The position numbers were made by a program, and so were the translations under genes. From Adiantum capillus-veneris (lineage: Eukaryota; Streptophyta; Polypodiopsida; Polypodiales; Pteridaceae), in NCBI GenBank assembly GCA_014529385.2, contig CM043948.1, positions 81,263,760 through 81,327,759 of the forward strand: a stretch of 64,000 nucleotides of DNA. Reading direction: 5' to 3'. This document shows, piece by piece, positions 1 through 11,550 of this stretch (positions are counted from its first letter, which is position 1; every line of letters starts with the position of its first letter). Below the pieces are notes generated by a model that ran no database searches, had not been told where the DNA came from, and saw nothing but the letters and a program-made list of their open reading frames with translations.

Positions 1-252
1 TTTCTCTCTAGGATCGGGCGGTGTGGTGGAGAGAGAGAGAGAGAGAGGGAGGGGGAGCAAAAAGTGAGGCACTAGCGATATCATTGGGACCTTTTTTTTT
101 GGAGAGAAGAAGAAGAGAATTTTAACGTCTTAGGAAACTATCCCAAGAGACCTTAAAGATGTACCCGACGAGGAGAGTTGAACTCAAGATCTGTTATTCA
201 AGAGGGAAATGGCATAACCAATCTACCACACTTGGGTGATAGAAAGGTTATA

Positions 253-286
<34 letters not shown>

Positions 287-357
287 GGAGGAAGGGGAAG
301 GGCTAGAGAGAGGGAAGATGGAGGGGCGGACGAAGAGAAAGAGGTGGGGGGCCATAC

Positions 358-397
<40 letters not shown>

Positions 398-517
398 AGG
401 GGCAAGATCTAGGGAATGGGTTGGAGGAATCATGGGAGAGAGAGATGGGGAGGGATGAGGGGGTTTGCAAAAAAAAAACCCGAAGGAATTAGCAAAATCG
501 TTAATGCCTTGGGCTTT

Positions 518-583
<66 letters not shown>

Positions 584-588
584 AGGGA

Positions 589-635
<47 letters not shown>

Positions 636-840
636 GAGGAGGTCCTTGGCTACTCCACTGGAGGGAGGGGCAGCAATGGGCGGTGGTGGTAGGAGTAGGG
701 GCAGCACATGGTGGTAGTAAGCTAACACCTCTATCACCAATGGTGGGCTAGGGTGGTGGTGGTGATGGTTGCTAAGGGGCAGCAATGGGAGGTAGTGGTG
801 GTGGGATGAAAAAAAAAAAGCTCGCTCCAAAGCTCGCTTC
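1..840. repeat. Microsatellite-rich stretch
   Basis: GA tracts lie near 29-47, 363-393, 549-580 and 604-632, and GT tracts at 522-549 and 589-604. The two GT-GA pairs form a compound repeat that switches from GT to GA twice. Around them are purine-rich imperfect GGA/GGT runs. Open frames here translate only into low-complexity peptides and I do not call them genes. It may be part of a decayed LTR, since other LTRs in the window carry the same repeat types, but no boundary is visible. Confidence 0.85.
255..285. repeat. Poly-G run, 31 bp
   Basis: An uninterrupted run of 31 G. Runs of this length are unstable and prone to sequencing and assembly error, so the exact length is uncertain. A second long G run lies inside copia-1 at 4557-4586. 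Confidence 0.85.
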
Positions 841-1029
841 ATTGAGCTCGCTCCGTAACTATCCCCGCTTTCTATACCGACTTCTTCACAATCAGCACTG
901 ACATATTCGGCCCGACACTACAGGTTCAACATGCAAGATATGAGTCACTGCTCAAGATGAGAGAAAGCCTAAGATGAAGAAGTAGCTCAACAGCCATGTC
1001 GGGGACAACATGAGCAAGGAGGGGGGGAG
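841..1029 (+). other. Probable 3' end of a decayed LTR element with polypurine tract
   Basis: No recognisable protein is encoded. The stretch ends in a purine tract (AAGGAGGGGGGGAG, about 1016-1029) immediately followed by TG at 1030, which is the arrangement of a polypurine tract abutting a 3' LTR. The same layout is seen at the certain LTR edges in this window (copia-1, T). The upstream 170 bases would then be the tail of the internal region. The family is not identifiable. Confidence 0.45.
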
Positions 1030-1230
1030 TGTTAGAAGCTGGACACACCCTACGGAAAATGACTACTCGGAGGATTATTATTTTTTGTAATTATTCATTT
1101 ATTGAGAAAACCCGACATTTCACCTTTGTAAATATTGGGGCTTACAGAAGTTTCCAGAGTGTATCCCAGTTTTGACACTTAGATTGAGTAGATGGTTAAA
1201 TTGGAACATTAGGGTTTGAGAATTGTAAGG

Positions 1231-1238
1231 TATTTATA
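1231..1238 (+). promoter_or_regulatory. Possible TATA box of the 1030 LTR
   Basis: TATTTATA about 200 bp inside the putative LTR start, a plausible U3 position. Seen in sequence; promoter role is inferred. Confidence 0.3.
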
Positions 1239-2144
1239 CCACTTTTTGACCTTAATGAAAATACCTTTTGTCATTTAAAAAAAAAATTGAAGTCTGTGAG
1301 TGAGCGTACTGTGTACAAGAGAGAGTGAGAGTTTCATCTTGATGTTACACGCGCACCAGAGGTCAGAATCGAGTGCGGAGAAGTGCAGTGTGTTGCCCCC
1401 GACCAGAGCTACACGCCAATACCTACATTGCGCACGTACGGTCCGGTTTTGCGAGCTCCATCTACGAGCTTCATCTGGTGATCCGATGAGCATACGTTGT
1501 TCAATTTTGCATTGGAGCATATCCACGCGTTCGTATTGAGTAGAGCTACACATTAGGAACTTTAGATTTCGGAAACAACGATCTGTAAATTTGGGCCAGA
1601 CATCCTACGTGATTTTGCACCAAGTGTTTTGGGTTGGGATTTTGGTTCATAGACCTTAGGGAGAGCGACCTATTGGTGTTAGTAGGGTCTCCTTCAAGTT
1701 CTGTGGCATTTCAAGATTGTTTGATGGGTATTCGGCTCTAGAAAGCGTTAAAGGAAGTTTCCTCTTATGCACTCCTAAAGACTGTAGCTTAGACATTGGG
1801 TAGAGACCTCTGTAGGAATTAGTTAGGAGTCAGTCGAGTGTACGTTGACACCCTATGCTTGCTTCCACGTGCCTGCGGATCGAGCTTCGTCCTTAGCTGA
1901 CAAATATTGTTAAGTGAGTTCTCGTTGTGCTGATGTCCGTCGCGACGTATCCGTCCAACAAGAGTTAACCATCATCAACTCGTCAAGAGAGATAGTTAAC
2001 TGGATGTCTTACACAAGTGTTCAATCTCATGCGGCTTCACACACAGCATCCTCTACGAAAAAACCAGAGGAGTGTGTATTCTCCCAAGGACCTGCACTCG
2101 CACCTCCAAGTCCTTGAAAACACATTATACACCCCGGCGACTAA

Positions 2145-2149
<5 letters not shown>

Positions 2150-2221
<72 letters not shown>
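2150..2221. repeat. (GA)n microsatellite, ~36 units
   Basis: Pure GA dinucleotide tract. It generates long Arg-Glu or Leu-Ser open frames on both strands, which are artefacts of the repeat. Confidence 0.95.
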
Positions 2222-2226
<5 letters not shown>

Positions 2227-2450
2227 CGGAGAACTCTCACAGCTTTCCCTCATTGCCGCCTTTGAACTGCAACATTTTCCATCCCCTGCAAGATCCTCCC
2301 ACCACCACCTAGGGATGGAGAGAAAATATCTTGATCAAATTGCACACACGTGCCAAAGAGGGGAGAGAAAGATAATTTACTCTCCCACCCCCCGTGGGCC
2401 CAAGCTCACAGACAATCTGCAACTACCCTGACTAGCCTACCTTCGCTTCA

Positions 2451-3090
2451 TTATTTTTAGGTGAGGTATTTGTGAATGCTAAGCACTCAAAAACGGATCT
2501 CAATTGTCAAAAGGAGTAAAGATTTTAAAAATCTTGAACAATCTAACAAAAATAGATACAGGGCATGAAATTCGAGGGTATTTTGGGCTTAAAAATAATG
2601 GTTCCTCCCGTATGCACATGGACGGCTCCTGCTTTCCTATCAAAACTTTAAAAACACTTAACTTTATATTTACATCCCTTTAATTGAAGGTATCTGGCTA
2701 GATTCTACCTAAGCAATTGCTTTCCAATATTATTTTGTGGCGTCCTGCTTGATTCAACTTTGTGATGTGATACTAGAGGTGCATGAAGTTTGTATGTCAT
2801 ATGTGGGTCTTAAAAACATTTGGTTTTTAAAAATTGGGTTTGAATTGTTTGTTTAGTTGGGTTATCTATTTGAATGCACTTTTTGGTAACCATATGATGA
2901 ATGGTTGTTGCTACTAGCTAACTAATATGCGTTCCGTGCTCCTTCAACTTCCATGATCTCACCCTACCACCGTACTGGGTCGACTTTGCAACAATGCATT
3001 AATTTGTCATTAAGATTCCATTGGAATCTTTTGAATCGAAAGCAAAAAATTCTCTTGCCCCAATTCACCCGGATTGAGTCTTTCGCACCC
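2451..3090. other. AT-rich stretch with no recognised feature
   Basis: No initiator-Met primer-binding site, convincing frame or repeat was seen. It could contain the decayed leader and 5' end of copia-1, whose 5' LTR I cannot find. Confidence 0.5.
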
Positions 3091-4556
3091 TCTACGCGCT
3101 ATCAACAACTGAATGGTCCAATACTTTCAACTCTGATGCTAAGGCTAAATCTACCCTCCGTTTGTATTTGGCCGAATTTTTGTAATTTATTATAGTTGGA
3201 GAAAGAACTGCTAGAGATGTATGGGATAAGTTGTGTTCCAGTTATGAGAACAAAAGTGCCACTAATAAGGTTTTCTTGATGAAGAAGCTGTATGACCTTC
3301 ATATGAGAGAAGAGGGCATTATTTCTACTCACATTAATGAGTTCAATATCATTTTCACTCAGTTGACCACTCAGGGTTTGGTCTTCGATGAGGAAATCAA
3401 ATGTATACTCTTGCTATGCAGTTTACCCTCGTCTTGGGATACGTTCTGTACTGCGATTAGCAACTCAGCACCTGGTACCGGTCTATTGTACAATGATGTC
3501 CTTGGGAGTCTGTTTACCGAGGAGATTCGCAGGAAATCTCTTGAAGGCAAGAAGGATGGTGATGCGTATGTTGCTAGTGATAGACATAGGGGTCACACTC
3601 AAAGTCGTGCCAAAAGCAAGGAATGTGGGGGCTCACGCAGTAAGTCTTGGGGTTCTATGTGTAATGTCAAGTGCTATCACTGCCATAAAAAAGGGCATGT
3701 GAAGAAGGATTGTAGGAAATGGTAGCAAAGCAAGAAGGATAAACAATCCGGTGAAACTTCTAAGTCTGATGATTCAAACAAGGGCAAAGTAAAGTTAGAG
3801 GAGATCAATGTGCTAGAGTCTTCAAATGCTCCTATTGTAGAGACTCTTCTAGTGGTTGTTATGCCACTTATCTCTGATGTATTGGTCTTCACAGCATATC
3901 TACCTGTTGAGGCTCTTGTTACAGAAGATGTGCAATATGCTCAGAATTGGATAGTAGATTCTGGTGTGAGTTTCCATGTGACACCACATAGAGAGTGTTT
4001 CTCTACTTATTCTCACTCTTGTGGCAAAGTGAGACTTGGTGATGCTTATGAACTAGACATTGAGGGTGTCGGAAACGTCAAATTGCATCTAAGGAATGGC
4101 ATGCACTTTACTTTATGTAATGTCAGACATGTGCTCAAGTTTACTAAAAGCTTGATTTCTGTTGGTCAGCTTGATGATTTGGACTACAACACCACATTTG
4201 GCAATGGTTCATGGATAGTACGCAAAGTTAATCTTGTTGTACTCAGAGGTCATAAGCATGGTACCTTGTATTCCATACATGTGTCAGATGTTGGTCATGA
4301 TTACATATCTATAGCCAAGCTGCCGTCTGCTGAGTTGTGGCATTGCCGGCTAGGTCATATTAGCCAAAAAGGAATGAGAACTTTGACTTGTGTTGGCTAC
4401 TTACCTGTCTTGTCTTATGTTGACTTTACTGTTTTTGAGCACTATATCTATGGCAAACAGACTAGGTCCGTGCACTTACCATTGGGTCAAAAGCGAGCCG
4501 AACCTCTAGATTTAGTGCATAGTGATGTTTGTGGTCCTATGTCAACCAAATCTCTA
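3091..4556 (+). pseudogene. Copia-1 gag, protease and pre-integrase region
   Basis: In one frame, with a TAG at 3723-3725, there is a copia-type gag domain (clear from about 3196), a zinc knuckle CYHCHKKGHVKKDC (CX2CX4HX4C, about 3671-3712), a protease active site in WIVDSGVSFH (about 3949-3978; DSG motif), and the pre-integrase motif LWHCRLGHISQKGM (about 4336-4377). The integrase start HSDVCGPM follows near 4520. The gag N-terminus before about 3196 is interrupted and only weakly readable. In an active element this polyprotein would package RNA, process itself and begin integration. The frame breaks at the G run that follows. Confidence 0.85.
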
Positions 4557-4586
4557 GGGGGGGAGGGGGGGGGGGGGGGGGGGGGG
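4557..4586. repeat. Poly-G expansion inside the integrase frame
   Basis: Seven G, one A, then 22 G. Copia-2 has only a short G run at the corresponding place in its integrase (after Ser-Leu-Gly-Gly), so the run has expanded and shifts the reading frame. Length may be imprecise in the assembly. Confidence 0.85.
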
Positions 4587-5004
4587 CAGCTATTTTGTGA
4601 CATTCATAGATGACTCTACTCGAAAGGTGTGGGCATATCCTTTGAAACATAAGGATCAAGTTCTTTCTGTGTTCCAATTTTTTTTAGCACTCGTTGAGAA
4701 TCAGTCTGGCAAGAAACTCAAGAGGTTGCAGACTAACAACGGTGGAGAGTATGTCTCCAAGGAGTTTGACAATTTATATGCTAAAGGGGGGATTAAAAGG
4801 CAGTTTACTGCACCATACACACCAGCTCGGAATGGAGTTGCTGAGTGCATGAATCGTATGATTCAAGAAAGAGTCACAACCATGCTTTCTAGGGCAAATC
4901 TCACACAAGGCTTTTGGGTAGAAGCCATCTTGACCGTAATGCACGTTATAAATCGTTCGCCTAGTACGCCATTGAATTATGAGATTCCAGAAGAGTTATG
5001 GTAA
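4587..5004 (+). pseudogene. Copia-1 integrase core
   Basis: Reads FIDDSTRKVWAYPLKHK, then LQTNNGGEYVSKEF, then APYTPARNGVAECMNR and INRSPSTPL, the usual copia integrase blocks. The second catalytic Asp is replaced: the expected R/T-x-D-N-G-G-E-Y reads QTNNGGEY, so this integrase is dead apart from its frameshifts. The catalytic Glu region also reads AECMNR instead of AERMNR. It ends at a TAA and resumes in another frame. Confidence 0.85.
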
Positions 5005-6982
5005 GCCCCACTATGACCATCTACGTGTGTTTGGTTGTGAAGCTTAAGCTCACGTGCCTAAACAACTTTGACAGAAGTTAGAGCCAAAGTCACACGAATG
5101 TATTTCATTGGATATGCTGCAGATGGAGAGATGGGATATCGTCTCTGGCACCCGGAATCTCGTCGATTCATTCTTAGTTTAGATGTGATCTTCAATGAGT
5201 CGAAGATGCATAAACAACCTATCAAGGAAATAGAGATTCGAAGAGTCACTTTTGAGGATGTTGCCTCAGAGACAGTGAAATCAACTCAGCAGGCTAGTGA
5301 TGTACCTTCCACTAGCAATGCTCCAGAGGGAGCGGATAGTAATGGTAAAGGAGTGAGACGGTCTACTAGAGTCTCTCATCCACCTGCACATTTCGAGCCA
5401 GGTTTTGATTACATCATGTTGACCAATTGAAGTGAGCCAAGCTGCTACCAAGAAGCCATGATGACGGATGATGTGGTGAAGTGGAAGCAGGCTATGGAAT
5501 CTGAGTATAACTCGATTCTGGCTAATGACACTTGGGACTTAATAGAACTGCCAAATGATGCAATAGCTTTACCTTGCAAATGGGTTTACAAGAAGAAATT
5601 TACCTCAGGTGATCCAAATCCAAAGTACAAGGCTAGACTTGTAGCCAAAGGGTTCAAACAACAAAAGGGAGTCAATTTTGATGAAAGCTTCTCGCATGTG
5701 GGATAAGATGACAACGCTCAGAACCGTACTTGGTCTTGTAGCGATTGAGGACATGGAACTTGTCCAAATGGATGTGAAGACAGCATTTCTTCATGGGGGT
5801 CTTGATGAGGATGTTTACATGCAGCAGCCTGAAGGGTTTGTTTAGGAAAATGCATCTCGTGAGGAGCTAGTATGTAAGCTCAAAAAGGCACTTTATGGCT
5901 TAAAGCAGGGTTCAAGGTAGTCTTATCTTAAATTTTGATGCATGTATGAGGTCTCAAGGATATAAAAGGAGCAAAGAGGATCACTGCTTGTACACAAGCT
6001 AGATGATGTTTCGATGATCATTCTAGTTTTGTATGTTGATGACATGCTTATAGCTGGGAAATCCATTGTGGAAATTGCCAACTTGAAGAAAACACTTAGC
6101 AATAATTTTGCAATTAAAGGTTTGGGGGATGCTACACACTTTCTTGGCATGCTAATCAAAAGAGATCGCAAACGTCGTATTCTTGAGTTATCTCAGGAAA
6201 CATACATTGAGAAAGTTTTGCAGCGTTTCAATATGCAGTGGGGGAAACCATTGAGTACCCCAATGCAGGCATTCTTGAAACTTAGCAAGGAAGATGCACC
6301 CAAATCTGATGCTGAGCGAGCTGAAATGGCTAAGGTACCATATTCTTTGGCAGTGGGTAGTCTCATGTATGCTATGGTGGCCACAAGACCAGACATTGCT
6401 TTTGCAATGGAAGTGGTGAGCCGATATATGGCAAATCTTGGCAGCAAGCATTGGGAAGCAGTGAAGCACATTTTTAGGTACCTCAAAGGTACATTCGGTA
6501 GGTTTTTACGCTTTGGGAATAGCGATGCATCCATTGTGGGTTATGTGGATGCAGACTATGCGGGTTGTGTCGATAATAGGAGATCGACATCTGGCTATGT
6601 CTTCATACTTGATGGAGCAGCAGTATCTTGATGTCTTCAAGATTGTACGTCATCTTCCACTACGAAAGCAGAGTACGTTGCATTGTCGGATGCAAGTAAA
6701 GAGGCTGTATGTTTATCTTGCTTGGTCAGAATTCTTGGAATTGATGAGACTCCAGTGATATATTGTGATAGTCAGAGTGCTCTTTCATTGGCAAGGAATC
6801 CCGTGTTTCACTCCAAATCCAAACACATGGAAGTCAGGTATCATCTTGTGAGAGATTTCTTGGCCAAAAAGCTCATTGATTTGGTCAAGGTACACACTGA
6901 TGACAACCCAGCACATGCTTTGACAAAAGGCTTAGCTTTGGAGCGGTTTACACATTGCAGTGAGTTGATGGGTATAGGTTGA
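5005..6982 (+). pseudogene. Copia-1 reverse transcriptase and RNase H, multiply broken
   Basis: Integrase tail (VFGCEA near 5029), then the reverse-transcriptase blocks KWVYKKKF, KARLVAKGFKQQ, MDVKTAFLHG, LKKALYGLKQ and the catalytic YVDD at 6032-6043. RNase H follows, with DADYAGCVDNRRSTSGYVF near 6550 and YCDSQSALSLARN near 6762, and ends DNPAHALTKGL with TGA near 6980. Stops or shifts occur at 5428, 5704, about 5845, several between 5920 and 6003, and at 6629-6631. Order and motifs are standard for Ty1/copia. Confidence 0.9.
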
Positions 6983-7050
6983 AGCTACTAGATTGCTTCA
7001 CGGTTGCTTCACGGTTGTACATACCAGGTCACTTGGGCTGCATTGGCCTT

Positions 7051-7062
7051 CAAGTGGGAGTT
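7051..7062 (+). other. Polypurine tract of copia-1
   Basis: CAAGTGGGAGTT immediately before the LTR TG. Copia-2 has the same core, AAGTGGGAG, at the same position. Confidence 0.8.
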
Positions 7063-7344
<282 letters not shown>

Positions 7345-7490
7345 GTGTATATTGAGGAACCACCAGGGTTTGAGACGCTATCGAGGGATATATGTTCGCA
7401 ACGTCAGCCGGGCTGGCACCGGGCCTCTGGCTATGAGAGGTGTGAGAGGGAACAAGAAAAACAGATGCATATCGCTTTGGCAATCATCGT
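7345..7490. other. Short unassigned stretch between copia-1 and element E
   Basis: No match to either neighbour that I can be sure of. One frame reads [11 protein letters not shown], reminiscent of the copia RT block before the LYGLKQ motif, but it is too short to call. Confidence 0.4.
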
Positions 7491-7499
7491 GAGGAGGTT

Positions 7500-8755
7500 T
7501 CGAGCATGATAAGTGAAGACCTTACCAAAGGGGAAAAGGAGGGCTATGTTCAGCTGTGTGAATCCTATCCCAATCTATGTGCTACGGAATACAAGCATTT
7601 GCGAGGTGCAAAAGGAGTGGAGCACAAGATTGTTCTTAAGGAGGGGTATAAGCCTAAAGCACAGAAGCTAAGAAGGCTAGGAGAAATTCAAAAATAAGCC
7701 CTTTGGCAGGAGATCAATAAACTATTGGATGCAGGAATCATATATCCTGTGAAGGAGTCAGAGTGGGTCTCGCCAGTGGTCATAACCCCTAAGAAGAATG
7801 GGAAATGGAGAGTGTGTGTTGACTACAAGCCATTGAATGCCGCGACCAAGAGGAATCACTACCCCTTGCCATTTCAAGATGAAATCTTAAACCAGGTGGC
7901 TTGGCATGAGAGGTACTCGATTATGGATGGGTTTTTGGGGTACTTTCAGATAGGGATTGCACTTGAGGACCAGCTGAAGACCACATTCATATCTCCATGG
8001 GGCTGTTTTGCTTACCGCAGGATGCCATTCGGCTTAGTAAATGCATATGCCACCTTCCAAGATTGGATGAACACGGTGTTTGGTCCATACTTGGGCCGTT
8101 TTATTAGGGTCTTCGTGGATGATATCGGTTGCTACAGTTCAAGGTTGGAGCACCTATCGAAGCTCCAACTATGCTTTCAAAGGCTTGATGAAGAAGGAGG
8201 CCAGTTGAATCCCAAGAAGTGCAAGTTAGCACAGCCTCGAGCGCAGTTGTTAGGTCATGTGGTATCACAAAACGGTATAGAGGCAGACCCTGAGAAGGTG
8301 AAGGCATTGGTGCTAATGGAGCCGCCATCAGATGCTCAAGGTTTGGCTTTGTTTGTTCATAAGTTTAAAGTATTTGTCACGTTTCTTTTGGATGCTGTCA
8401 CAATATGTGAATCCTCTTCAAAAAAGGGCTCAGCAAGTGCATAGCTATGAATGGGATGGGGAAGCTCATGAGGCTTTTGATAGAGTCAAGGAGATTCTAT
8501 GTCAGTTGCCAGCGGTGTGTCCTCCCAATCGAGAGGACGACTTTTATGTATCTATGATCGTGGGCACAGTTGCTATTGGTGCAGTTCTATTGCAAAAGGT
8601 AGGAAGAAGCTACAAGCCGATATACTTTGAGAGCAGGGTTATTAGCCCAGGAGAGGCTACCTACACCGAGGCGGAGCAGTGGGTGATGGCTCTAGTCTTC
8701 GCTTGCAAGAAGTTCAAAGTCCATTTGATTGTGCGTAAGTTTTTTGTGTTGACGG
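7500..8755 (+). pseudogene. Element E reverse transcriptase and start of RNase H
   Basis: Reads ISEDLTKGEKEGY, then SEWVSPVVITPKKNGKW, FISPWGCFAYRRMPFGL and the catalytic FVDDIG near 8112-8129, then the Ty3-type RNase H start (DDFYVSM, AIGAVLLQK). A TAA at 7695-7697 replaces the GAA found in F, and a one-base T insertion near 8367 (AAGTTTAAAG against AAGTTAAAG in F) shifts the frame. The frame ends where N2 is inserted, in the codons for VLT. Confidence 0.9.
8751..8755. repeat. Left target site of N2 (GACGG)
   Basis: The five bases before the N2 LTR. The uninterrupted homologue F reads GTTGACGGCTAAC, so the insertion point lies right after GACGG. The right copy of the duplication is missing because N2 lost its 5' half. 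Confidence 0.6.
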
Positions 8756-9903
8756 TGTGAGCGGGATGAAAACACACACAACGCCTCTATAACGACCCGA
8801 CACACACTCTTGGGAAGATACACACACACACACACTATGGGGCACCACTCGGCTTACACAACACACCTGGCCGAAACAGGGAACACACCTCTGGAGTGAG
8901 AGGAGAGAGACTATCCACTTGCCCACTCCACACAGACACACACACACACACACACACACCCAAAAAACTCAGCTCAAAAGAGGAGAGTTTCTGATGTTTA
9001 GATACAAATGAGCTTGGGCCAACACCAATGGGGCAAACAACTCACACAATATGGGTAAAAGATACCAGATACAATCACAAACTGGAGCAGAAACTTCGCT
9101 CATACGAGAAACTTACACAGCCAAAACAGAAAAAAAGAGGGAGGAATTTGGCAAAATGGACAGCGCCATTGCGTCTGCAACGGCCCAAAACCCCAGTCTA
9201 CAATGTCAAAGTGTTCAAATCCGACCTCGGATGAGCAGTTTACGGCCAAAACAGGCTCCAAAATGAGCAAAAACACACCTGCGGCTGTTCCTCCTCTCTT
9301 TACCACGTTTTTTCTGATCTTCTCTCTATTTTTTCAGTTCCCACACTTAGCTTTTTTAGTTGGGCACCCTTGGCCTTTTAGATGACCTCAAACGGACCTC
9401 GAACAAGCCAAAAACTGAGCTCGCAGTGCATAGTTGTCACCCTGCTGCATCCATGCGCACACCTGGCACTCATTTCTTTTCAATAATGCGTCTCGCAACC
9501 ACGTGAAGTGGCCCCAAAAAGTGGTCCTAATGATGATCTTTCTGCATAACTCTCACAAGAAAACACCACTTTGTGTCCGTATTCATCCACGTGCAAATAT
9601 TGACCCCGTTCGGCCTCCTGACGCCACTCGATGCCACCTGACGCACCTGCTTACCTCATGTCGTCGGCCCGCGGATAGCTTCCTCGAGAAGTTTTACGCG
9701 CTACCAACTCCTCCTTATTGTAGGAAAAACACACTAGTACTGATAATAGTGAAAATCGCTGCACTATGTACACCCTGTCCTACCTGTACACACGTGGGCC
9801 CCACATAACCACATGGCTATGGAAATTGGGTAATCATTTATTCGATGCACCATGCATGTGTATGTACATATGCGCAATCCCTTGCTCAAAAAAACTCCTG
9901 ACA
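8756..9903 (-). repeat. 3' LTR of N2
   Basis: Reverse complement of the N1 LTR, running from TGTGAGCGGGATG to ACTCCTGACA (TG...CA). It is 1148 bp and includes AC/GT tracts at about 8819-8836 and 8935-8959. It keeps the 17 bases that are deleted in the 3' LTR of N1. Confidence 0.9.
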
Positions 9904-9931
9904 TAATTTGCCCATCCCCTAGCCTGCTAGA

Positions 9932-11550
9932 TCATTCATGATCAGCAGCAGCAAAGAGAGATATGAGACTCGCCGCATCACAGGTCTCCTCATCCTTCAC
10001 CAACATTGCTTGCTCCACAGATAGCTCATCTTGCTCCACCATCATCAATCTAGCATAATACAATTGAAGACGCAATCCATTTACCCTTGACTTATGTAGA
10101 ACACCATCCAGGTTAGCCAGCTAATATGTGCCATTTGGAAAACACTCCACTACCTTAAAAGGGCCTTCCCACTTAATTTGAAACTTCTTTTGTAAGGTGT
10201 TTTCCAGCTTACTGTTGTAGCGCAAAACCAAGTCATGCTTCTTGATACCCTTACTTTTGACCTTTTCATTTATCTTTGCCAAAGCCCTATCTTGCGTCTG
10301 CCCATAATGTTCCAATGCACTCATCATATCCAATTGAACCTCTTGTAGCTGTAAGAGTCTCTCTTCGAATGCATCACTAGGCGGCCCAAGCAACTTCTCT
10401 AACATCTTGACCGCAGGCAACTCTACTTCCACAGGCAATAGTGCTTTTTTTTCATACACCAAATGAAATGGAGTAAACCCTATACTTGTCTTCACCGAAG
10501 TACGGTAAGCCCATAATGCACTAGGCAATTCCAAATCCCAATTCTTTCCTTGGTGCTCTGTCACTTTCGAAAGAATCTGTACCAACTCACCATTGAATCT
10601 TTCATTTAAGCCATTACACTGTGGGTAATAAGGAGTGGTATGCTGGTGCCTAATCTTCATCTTTGCACATAAAAAATCTAGCAGTTTAGCTCTAAAGCCA
10701 GGCCCCTTATCTGAAAGTAGCTCCAGTGGCACCCCAAACTTGCAACATATTTCATCATACACAAATTTTGCCACATCCTTTGCAGTGATCTGTTTTACTG
10801 CTATAGCCTCTGCCCATCTAGAAAGATAGTCCACTGCCGTCAAAATATAGCTTTTGCCCCTGCTTGTGATAGGTAACGGGCCTATTGCATCAATCCCCCA
10901 CTTTTCAAACACATCAAACGCCATAATGGTTTTTCGTAGCTCTGGCTTCAACACTCTCTTCCCAAATGCTTGACACCTATTGCAAGACCTACACCAATGG
11001 TGAACATCCTTGTGCAAACTAGGCCATACATACCCCTCTTGCAAAATCTTATGCAAGGTGATCTTTAGAGCAAAATGGCCACCACATGCGCCTTCATGAT
11101 TCTCTTCCAACACTCTGTAAAGCTCCTCCCACCAAGGTACACGTCTCAACACGAGATCAGCCCCTTTCATGTATAAGAAATCACCAATCAATTTGTACCT
11201 GTATGCTCTACGCACAAAGCCATACTTCTTAGACTTCTGAATCTCCTTTGGAATGATTCCTATTAGCAAAAACTCTTCTTCTTGAGCCAAACTTTCCCGG
11301 CCATGATAAAGAGGTAAAGTGGTCCTCAACACAAATAGCTCCCCAATCATGCTTTGAGTTGCTTCATGTGCCTCTCCATTTAGAGCGCGTTCAATGTGTC
11401 TGATGCTCCATGCTTCAAACTTTTTTAACAGGCCTTTAATTCTGAAGCACATTTCCTTCAATGAGGTGTTCTTGCTCTTCCACACACCCAGCACTTGCTT
11501 CACCACTAACAAGGCATCACCTTTTATGCTCAACCGTCGAACCCCATGCT
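9932..11550 (-). pseudogene. N2 archaeal-type RNase H end and integrase
   Basis: Reads SIKGDALLVVKQVLG (end of the second RNase H), then the integrase zinc finger (ENHEGACGGHF...CRSCNRCQ), WGIDAIGPL, ELLSDKGPGF and NGLNERFNGE, the D,D,E catalytic blocks. A TAG at 10121-10123 replaces the CAG of N1 just before the last 60 residues, which are still readable to the TGA at 9932-9934. The frame is otherwise open for 470 codons. Confidence 0.9.

Larger units (their letters stand above)
1030..2450 (+). repeat. Putative LTR (5' edge at 1030, 3' edge not resolved)
   Basis: Begins TGTTAGAAGC directly after a purine tract. A TATTTATA box lies at 1231-1238 and a 72-bp GA tract at 2150-2221. No second copy exists in the window, so neither the right edge nor a target duplication can be fixed; the end given is only where the LTR-like texture stops. 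It could be a 3' LTR remnant or a solo LTR. Confidence 0.4.
8756..11550 (-). mobile_element. N2: truncated Tat-type Ty3/gypsy element, same family as N1
   Basis: Minus-strand copy of N1 keeping only the 3' LTR, the 3' tail and the integrase to the last part of the archaeal-type RNase H. Similarity to N1 stops at 11550/11551, where element E resumes. The missing N2 half, its 5' LTR and about 0.9 kb of E were most simply removed by one deletion. Confidence 0.9.

Noticed and set aside
501-842. Open frames giving CVCV, RERE, SLSL and THTH peptides (also near 2040-2270, 7121-7509, 14151-14685, 29217-29405, 37446-37923, 54195-54574)
   Set aside because: They are translations of dinucleotide repeats, open in several frames on both strands by composition alone.
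8714-9808. Open frames in both strands of the N2 LTR (and matching ones at 36659-37400 and 44307-45014)
   Set aside because: They recur in all three LTR copies of the N1 family and include repeat sequence; LTRs are non-coding and the frames have no domain.
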